Assembly: GCF_028372415.1 (NCBI RefSeq)
Contig: NC_092876.1
Coordinates: forward strand, 221,947,528 to 222,011,527
Origin: Notamacropus eugenii
Taxonomy: Eukaryota; Chordata; Mammalia; Diprotodontia; Macropodidae
Length of the DNA: 64,000 bases
Direction: 5' to 3'
Part shown: piece by piece, positions 61,801-64,000 of the stretch
How positions within the stretch are numbered: the first letter of the stretch is position 1
Layout: each line of letters opens with the position of its first letter
The notes under the pieces: model-generated
What the model was told of the DNA's origin: nothing
The model's input: only the letters and a program-made list of their open reading frames with translations
Databases searched by the model: none
Made by a program: the position numbers and the translations under genes

Positions 61801-62904
61801 TAGTGCTGTAGTTCTAATTACTATCTTTTCCCCTGCCCACCACAGTGTCTTGAACTTGCTATGGAACGCATTCAGTATTTTCATTCGGATTAATTTTTTT
61901 GTATTAGTATTAGGATTTATATTAGTATTAACAGCACAGAAGGAATAAAGTATCTTCACAGGCTTCAGTGTTCATGTGGTATAATAATATTATGTGCCAG
62001 GTACTGTACTAAGCACTTTACAATTAATACCTCATCTGATCTTCACAGCAATCCTGGGAAGTAGGTGCTATTATTATCCTCATTTTACAGATAAGGAAAC
62101 CGAGCCATACAGACTTTCCCAGGGACACATAGCTAGTAGTAAACTGTCTGAGGCTTAATTGGAACTCTAGGCCAGCACTCTATACACTGTGCCACCTAGC
62201 TGGAAATGATTGTTGGTCAATGTCTCAATGAAGAAGTAGCTAGGTGATGCAATAGCTAGGCCACCAGATCTGGAGTCAGGAAGACCTAAGTTCAAATGTG
62301 ACCTCAGATACTTACTAGCTGTGTGACTCTGGGCAAATCACTTGACCTCTATTTGCTTCAGGTTCTGCAACTGTAAAATGGGGATAATAGAAGCACCAAT
62401 CTTGCAGGATTATTGTGAAGACCAAGTGAGCCAATAATTGTAAAGGCCTAGCACAATGCCTGGCACATTTCCTTCAATGCAAGATGATTAGATAGATGCC
62501 TTTGTAAGTCATTACCAAAGTCCTGAAATGTCAAAAAATTGAAGTAGCGTGTTTAGTTATGCTAATTGTCAAAAGCATCCTTCTCCCTACCTGAAAACTA
62601 GTGCTGAAGAAAGACAGACAGTGAAAAAGTCAATTACCTTTATAAGAATGACTTCTTTTATCAAGATGGAGTCTTTCTGAAGTGGTCATAGTTTGCTCTT
62701 CAAAATTCAAGCTAGTTCTTTTCTCTGTTCTTGGAGCATAATCCATTATTCTGGAGAAGAGAGGTTTTTGTTCATCATCAATGGATGAGATAAATGACGA
62801 TGATCCACTTTTCTTCTCTTCAAAATGCTTCTTGGAACACTGATAACGTCTTGTGGTATCTACAGAGTCTCCAGGATCATGGGTACTAGTCCCTTTGCGG
62901 TAAT
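37618..62904 (-). CDS. KCNH7: KCNH7 (Kv11.3 / ERG3 potassium channel), C-terminal cytoplasmic tail, four exons
   Basis: KCNH7 encodes a neuronal plasma-membrane voltage-gated potassium channel of the ether-a-go-go-related family. The minus-strand exons 62904-62638, 52066-51898, 40176-39984 and 37887-37618 join in phase (267+169+193+270 = 899 nt) into about 298 residues ending [10 protein letters not shown] and TAA. They cover only the distal C-terminus of a protein of about 1200 residues. The PAS, voltage-sensor, pore and cyclic-nucleotide-binding-homology domains would lie beyond 64000. Recognisable stretches are [16 protein letters not shown], the coiled coil [19 protein letters not shown] that helps tetramer assembly, and [10 protein letters not shown] and [10 protein letters not shown]. 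These match ERG3 better than hERG (KCNH2) or KCNH6 as I remember those tails. Its placement tail-to-tail with GCA matches human synteny. Confidence 0.95.
38640..39480 (+). repeat. Dispersed repeat of unnamed family (family D), longest copy
   Basis: Blocks in order: 'cttgtcatcagggaggttat', 'tcaagaaagacttcctatag', 'gcattctaggccctggagag', 'taggtaacagggaaccactg', 'gattattttggcagctatat', 'tttggagatgttgaatttga'. It lies in the last KCNH7 intron. Confidence 0.5.
39525..39672 (-). mobile_element. Marsupial CORE-SINE (short form)
   Basis: Reverse complement of the SINE head and core: 'ggttaagtgacttgcccggg', 'tcctgactctagggcctgtc', 'ccactgtgccacctagctgc'. Relatively young looking. Confidence 0.82.
39984..40176 (-). 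CDS. KCNH7: KCNH7 exon, second half of coiled coil and Pro/Ser-rich tail
   Basis: The 193-bp exon has acceptor 'tttggcag' and donor 'gtaagt'. It encodes (R)[20 protein letters not shown], then [19 protein letters not shown] and [12 protein letters not shown], ending in phase 0. It continues the coiled coil, then becomes a Ser/Pro-rich disordered tail. Confidence 0.95.
40630..41285 (+). repeat. Dispersed repeat of unnamed family (family D)
   Basis: 'ggggatacagtaaaaaccaa', 'ccctgtcatcttcaagaagc', 'ggccttatacaggaagtggc' and 'agcattccagatagaaggac' follow the same block order as 38640-39480. Confidence 0.45.
41299..42000 (+). mobile_element. Probable solo LTR of an endogenous retrovirus
   Basis: A block with LTR architecture: a TATA box TATATAAA at 41823-41830 and a polyadenylation signal AATAAA at 41906-41911 about 75 bases later, followed by a T/C-rich stretch. 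A TG at 41299 could be its start. The 3' edge is uncertain (between about 41930 and 42081). I find no gag, pol or env coding text nearby, so it would be a solo LTR. It sits in a KCNH7 intron in the opposite orientation to the host gene. Confidence 0.5.
42475..42650 (-). mobile_element. Marsupial CORE-SINE, long form
   Basis: Reverse orientation: 'tgctgtttccttctccaatt', 'gaggaggaaactgaggcaa', 'ttgcccacggtcacatagct', 'agaactggttctctatctac'. Confidence 0.82.
43740..43950. other. Candidate conserved non-coding element in KCNH7 intron
   Basis: A GC- and CpG-richer island in AT-rich intron ('cagatcgctgtgacactgac', 'gctaatcaggtacaagatcg', 'gtgtgcggcttccctactg', 'cctgcagccgtaactcaat'). It resembles no repeat known to me, has no KCNH7 coding role (flanking exons join without it) and no long open frame. 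Constraint is inferred only from composition. Confidence 0.3.
44600..45120 (+). mobile_element. L1 3'-end fragment with adjoining GA-rich simple repeat
   Basis: Plus-strand L1-like text: 'tgcccatcaactgg', 'gctgaacaaattatagtata', 'ggatcagaaccaggagaaca', 'ttgcttgactatac'. It is followed at about 45030-45105 by a (GA)n/(GAGG)n-rich tract. The 136-codon minus-strand open frame over this tract is low-complexity Ser/Leu text and not a gene. Confidence 0.7.
45860..46285 (+). mobile_element. L1 ORF2 internal fragment
   Basis: Plus-strand match to late ORF2: 'gtcagatctttgggtaa', 'gaatttatcaccaaacaaga', 'aatggataattttgattaca', 'aggcctcatttctcaag', 'ccatttcccattgacaagtg'. It lies downstream of an L1 3' end (44600-45120), so the two are separate insertions or rearranged pieces. 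Confidence 0.75.
47280..47830 (+). mobile_element. L3/CR1-like LINE 3' end
   Basis: Reverse-transcriptase and 3' text of L3/CR1: 'tgagcattttagcaatcttt', 'gaaaaaaggcagatgtt', 'atgacttcaattgctcc', 'attaaagtggtttctgaagg', and the diagnostic terminal stretch 'agatgacctctgagatctt' with 'actttgggactctgtg'. Upstream 46570-47280 may be more of the same element but is too degraded for me to be sure. Confidence 0.65.
47890..48115 (-). mobile_element. MIR-like CORE-SINE variant, copy 2
   Basis: 'gaaactccctctgctgatgc', 'aagtgacttgtccatggtca', 'gtcttcctgactccatgg'. Same subfamily as 27540-27757. Confidence 0.65.
48440..48605 (+). mobile_element. MIR-type SINE
   Basis: 'agttagaggatctgggttaa', 'cctatgtgaccttaggcta' and 'tctcatccttaaatgaaaag' follow MIR forward. 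Confidence 0.65.
48690..49240 (+). mobile_element. L2 LINE 3' end
   Basis: Clear L2 text: 'ctacatagcctggccccaat', 'gatctagccaaactgtcttt', 'catgcctggaatattcttcc', 'gcaactcagatatttaattt', 'gccccattagaatgtaaact'. Confidence 0.8.
49545..49885 (+). mobile_element. L2/SINE mosaic
   Basis: 'tatttatcaagcacctactc', 'gtgtcaggccttgggaaagg' and 'gctctcaaggagctcagct' form one repeat. From about 49780 the text is the tail of a marsupial CORE-SINE ('gagaaggaaatgacatcact', 'accccaaacggggtcacaaa'). Confidence 0.65.
49995..50160 (-). mobile_element. MIR-type SINE
   Basis: Reverse MIR: 'tatagatgaggaacctgaag', 'cctaaggttacacaggtaat', 'gtagaactgggagtagagg'. Confidence 0.7.
50225..50384 (+). mobile_element. CORE-SINE, plus arm of an inverted pair
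   Basis: 'cagctagttaggtgatactg', 'tcctggagccaggaatacct', 'gtgatcctgggcaagtcact', 'cctcatttttctcatctgg'. Confidence 0.82.
50385..50632 (-). mobile_element. CORE-SINE, minus arm of an inverted pair
   Basis: 'ttgttgttcaattgtgtctg', 'ttttacagatgaggaaactg', 'tgacttgcccagggtcacac', 'tccactgtgccacctagctg'. Nearly full length. Confidence 0.88.
50633..50825 (+). mobile_element. MIR/CORE-SINE 3' part
   Basis: 'tgactgggcaaatcatttaa', 'tctcatctgtaaaatggaga', 'gtaaagtgcttaacacagtg'. It directly abuts the minus arm before it, suggesting the latter inserted into this older copy together with or next to 50225-50384. Confidence 0.8.
50945..51112 (+). mobile_element. MIR-type SINE
   Basis: 'agctccagaagcagaagacc', 'ctattagtagggcaagtcac', 'gggcctgtttcctcatctag'. 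Confidence 0.7.
51200..51460 (-). mobile_element. Marsupial CORE-SINE, full length
   Basis: 'tcatttcagtcattcctgac', 'gaccccatttggggttttat', 'tggtttgccatttccttctc', 'gatgaagaaactgaggcag', 'tctactgtgctgcctagctg'. Its minus-strand head to tail is intact. The open frame 51189-51377 is repeat text. Confidence 0.9.
51465..51585 (-). mobile_element. MIR-type SINE fragment
   Basis: 'ctcattttgcaactaagaaa', 'tacccagggccacacaatga' read as reverse MIR core. Confidence 0.6.
51898..52066 (-). CDS. KCNH7: KCNH7 exon, linker and first half of coiled coil
   Basis: The 169-bp exon has acceptor 'tttccatag' and donor 'gtatca'. It encodes [40 protein letters not shown] and [12 protein letters not shown], and ends with AG of an Arg codon completed in the next exon. 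The heptad-like run [17 protein letters not shown] crosses this splice junction; such a coiled coil contributes to tetramerisation in Kv11 channels. Confidence 0.94.
52195..52380 (-). mobile_element. MIR-type SINE
   Basis: 'ccttattttacaaacaagga', 'tccaaggctacacagtgaat', 'tagtgcctgttacactaggc'. It lies just upstream of the U6 pseudogene. Confidence 0.65.
52471..52577 (+). pseudogene. U6 snRNA retropseudogene (full length) fused to an L1 fragment
   Basis: This 107-nt stretch aligns over its whole length with U6 snRNA. It keeps 'gatacagagaagattag', 'cccctg.gcaagga', 'acacatgcaaatt' and a T-rich 3' end, but many positions have decayed, especially former CpGs. No TATA or proximal sequence element is evident upstream, so it is not a functional U6 gene. 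After about a dozen linking bases it runs into 3' L1 sequence in the same orientation, the classic signature of L1 reverse-transcriptase template switching. Confidence 0.88.
52585..53413 (+). mobile_element. 3'-end L1 LINE fragment, partner of the U6 chimera
   Basis: The text follows the conserved C-terminal ORF2 and 3'UTR of mammalian L1 as seen in marsupials: 'gccattccccagttgataaa', 'aaaggacctat', 'tatttatagtagctctttt', 'ggaatactattttactatg', then a UTR ending in an A-rich tail near 53405. It is degraded with stops and internal deletions. The minus-strand open frames across it are shadows. Confidence 0.82.
53500..53665 (-). mobile_element. MIR-type SINE
   Basis: 'tagatttagagctagacggg', 'agatgaggaaactgagtcc', 'gatggaatttgaactcttgt'. 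Confidence 0.65.
53820..54475 (+). mobile_element. Second L1 3'-end fragment (older)
   Basis: It shows the same ORF2-to-3'UTR landmarks, more diverged: 'acctgtatgtgccatcttttt', 'catcaattgggaaatga', 'aatggaacattattgcactataagaaatgat', 'gaactgataatgaag', ending in an A/T-rich tail with AATAAA-like text near 54455. Orientation plus. The 98-codon minus-strand frame here is an artefact. Confidence 0.75.
54480..56340 (-). other. KCNH7 intron, no repeat or exon recognised
   Basis: AT-rich sequence with a 12-A run near 55641 and T-rich runs near 55765. The small open frames (e.g. 55020-55214, 55719-55940) have no recognisable protein similarity or splice context. Confidence 0.45.
56345..56530 (-). 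mobile_element. MIR-type SINE
   Basis: 'cttcattttacagctcagga', 'ctgtccacagtcccgaagct', 'actgacactctgttatgtgg'. Confidence 0.65.
57290..57535 (+). mobile_element. L2 LINE 3' end
   Basis: 'tactcccctttacacactgt', 'tcttgccgttctctgaattt', 'catacctggaatacattctc' and 'cttctaagctcagctcatg' follow L2. Confidence 0.7.
57540..59560 (-). other. KCNH7 intron with short L2 remnant and a perfect dyad
   Basis: A short L2-like end is visible near 57880-57950 ('aagtacttagagggcagaga'). 58700-59000 is AT-rich, repeat-free and contains a 22-bp perfect inverted repeat at 58894-58915. No exon seen. Confidence 0.45.
59565..59715 (+). mobile_element. MIR-type SINE fragment
   Basis: 'gaactcagacaagtcacttt', 'ttttcatatctgtaaaataa'. 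Confidence 0.6.
60220..60485 (+). mobile_element. Marsupial CORE-SINE, full length
   Basis: 'gggtagctaggtggcacagt', 'gtgacactggccaagtcact', 'ctggagaaggaaatggcaaa', 'gccaagaaaaccccaaatag', 'actgaaatgactgtacaaca'. It splits L2-like text (59950-60215 and 60490-60770). The 120-codon minus-strand frame is a repeat shadow. Confidence 0.9.
60590..60770 (+). mobile_element. L2 LINE terminal segment
   Basis: 'gtgatctccttgagggcaat', 'cctagcacagtgcttaatca' and 'tgtttattgactgactg' are the canonical 3' end. Confidence 0.75.
60975..61197 (-). mobile_element. Marsupial CORE-SINE
   Basis: 'ggtgttgttgtggagttgtg', 'tgcttgccatttccttctcc', 'ggtgaagaaactgaggcaa', 'ggcttgtccagggtcacaga'. Inverted relative to 60220-60485. 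Confidence 0.85.
61198..61440 (+). repeat. Short (CA)n/(TA) tract and L2 end
   Basis: 'catacacacacacacacata' is followed by 'gcttagcacagtgcctggta' and 'tctgtgagggtaggaact', an L2 3' end. Confidence 0.6.
61985..62205 (-). mobile_element. MIR-type SINE, well preserved
   Basis: 'tgtgccaggtactgtactaa', 'tctgatcttcacagcaatcc', 'ccagggacacatagctagta', 'cactgtgccacctagctgg'. Confidence 0.82.
62225..62470 (+). mobile_element. CORE-SINE
   Basis: 'gctaggtgatgcaatagcta', 'atctggagtcaggaagacct', 'tgactctgggcaaatcactt', 'ctgtaaaatggggataatag'. It forms an inverted pair with 61985-62205, close to the 62638 exon. Confidence 0.85.
62638..62904 (-). CDS. KCNH7: KCNH7 exon, distal C-terminal linker
   Basis: The 267-bp exon has acceptor 'ttgttaatag' and donor 'gtaatt' on the minus strand. 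It begins with two bases of an Asp codon and encodes [20 protein letters not shown], a charged stretch with [24 protein letters not shown] and DKRSHSYK. It leaves a G that makes the Asp of the next exon (D-ITDARNWE). It is a hydrophilic, Ser-rich, probably disordered cytoplasmic linker. The preceding exon is beyond the window. Confidence 0.93.
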
Positions 62905-64000
62905 CTATTAACAAGAAATCATTTTATAGAAGATAATGAAATGGGTACCATTTTGTTAGCAGTCTTTGCTTCCACCATGTACTGTGCTATGGCTCAGCTA
63001 ATCCTTGTATGCATTTTCAAAAGAACTTTAGCAGTGATTCTTTTAAGAAGTCATCACTATAAGCTATCTATTTTTATATAGAAAATAGAGATTCTGTTAT
63101 TCATTTCTAGGCTATGGTCTTCTCAGAAAAAACAAACAAACAAATTTCAGGGGCCATGAGATCCTTGATCAACCATATTATTCATTTCAAAATCAAAATG
63201 TACCTTTGCTAGAGGTTTTTGAGATACTCTTTATTTTTGATAGCAAAATTGTAGGAAATTAAAAAACTTGTTTTTTGAAGAATTATTTCTTAAAAGAAGA
63301 AGAAAAGAAATATTTAAGTCCTAAAAATTTTTTTGGGAACTAACTGTTTCAGAAAAAGAGAAGAGGAAAAATTGCCCTAGTTCTCAAAATCTTAATTGCA
63401 TAAGCTTTCTTTATGTCTATCTATAGTCTATCACTTGCGGGACTTTAAAACTCACTTTATGGAGAAATGGTCTCTCTCAAGTGTAGGCAGGTTGGATTTC
63501 AACCTCAATTACATGTACAAAATCTTCTTGAAGTCCTGGTCTGGTGGACAGTTTGGCTGTGTTTCATGATGTAAAGGATATAAAGCTTAAATACTATAAT
63601 TAAGGTACTTTTTAAAGCTAATCACATTATAGCCACTAGTACATATTGCCTGTTTTAAAATGAAATGTGAAGATGATACCAACCCTGAAGGTTGAGTTAA
63701 AACGTATTTCAGCAGGAAAAGCTTCAAGAGACAAATTCTGTGACTTGTTTCCATTAGTGTCCTGGGGAGACAGCATGATTTCCCATCTGGTTTCTTCTAA
63801 TTACTAATCAACATAATTCCAGAATGCATAGCATTTTCTACAGAAATGGTTAAAAGTGTCCCCATATACTCTATGCCTTGTTGTTCCCTAACATTCTGCT
63901 TAATTGCTTATTCATAGAAGACCAAACTAATTGATTTAGGACCATACTACAGAAACTGTCAACAGAATCTTTAGTTCCCATATGGCAAAAGAAACTGTTA
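62905..64000 (-). other. KCNH7 intron to window edge
   Basis: No further KCNH7 exon is seen before the window ends, and I recognise no clear repeat. The upstream channel exons must lie beyond 64000. Confidence 0.5.

Noticed and set aside
1..64000. CRISPR arrays, operons, phage or other prokaryote-type systems
   Set aside because: No spaced identical repeats or bacterial-type gene packing; exon-intron structure and mammalian SINE/LINE content throughout.

Overview
This window is nuclear DNA from a mammal, almost certainly a marsupial. It is AT-rich, and its exons are separated by kilobase-scale introns with GT-AG splice sites. It is densely filled with CORE-SINEs (including copies ending in the 'actgaacaacaac' type tail common in marsupial genomes), L1, L2 and L3/CR1 LINE remnants and hAT-type DNA transposon remnants. 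I cannot tell from the text alone whether it is an American or an Australian species. No prokaryotic, CRISPR or phage content is present. Nearly all long open frames are shadows of repeats.

Two protein-coding genes are recognisable and they converge tail to tail. On the plus strand, six exons between 18827 and 25667 encode the last 153 residues of grancalcin (GCA), a penta-EF-hand calcium-binding protein. The missing N-terminal ~64 residues are expected further upstream, and I found no exon for them between 1 and 18826. A polyadenylation signal lies at 25827. On the minus strand, four exons (62638-62904, 51898-52066, 39984-40176, 37618-37887) encode the C-terminal cytoplasmic tail of the voltage-gated potassium channel KCNH7 (Kv11.3/ERG3), including its coiled coil and stop codon. 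The rest of the channel lies beyond the right edge. GCA and KCNH7 are also neighbours in the human 2q24.2 region, so ancestral synteny supports both calls. No functional cooperation between the two genes is implied.

Layout: 1-18826 is GCA intron or upstream sequence, heavily invaded by antisense L1 (about 1570-4400 and 6550-7830), L3/CR1, L2, SINEs and a (TTCC)n-containing repeat. 18827-25667 is the GCA exon block, with two tandem duplications inside introns. 25668-37617 is the intergenic/3'UTR interval. Its 28.2-37.6 kb part is strikingly poor in repeats and may be a long KCNH7 3'UTR or a cluster of constrained elements. 37618-64000 is the KCNH7 3' part, with SINE-rich introns, a probable solo LTR (about 41.3-42.0 kb), a U6 snRNA/L1 chimeric retrocopy (52471-53413), inverted SINE pairs and at least one candidate conserved non-coding element (about 43.74-43.95 kb).

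Repeat family names come from remembered family sequence patterns, not a library search. Repeat boundaries are approximate (tens of bases). Exon boundaries are base-exact and fixed by frame, splice sites and protein similarity.
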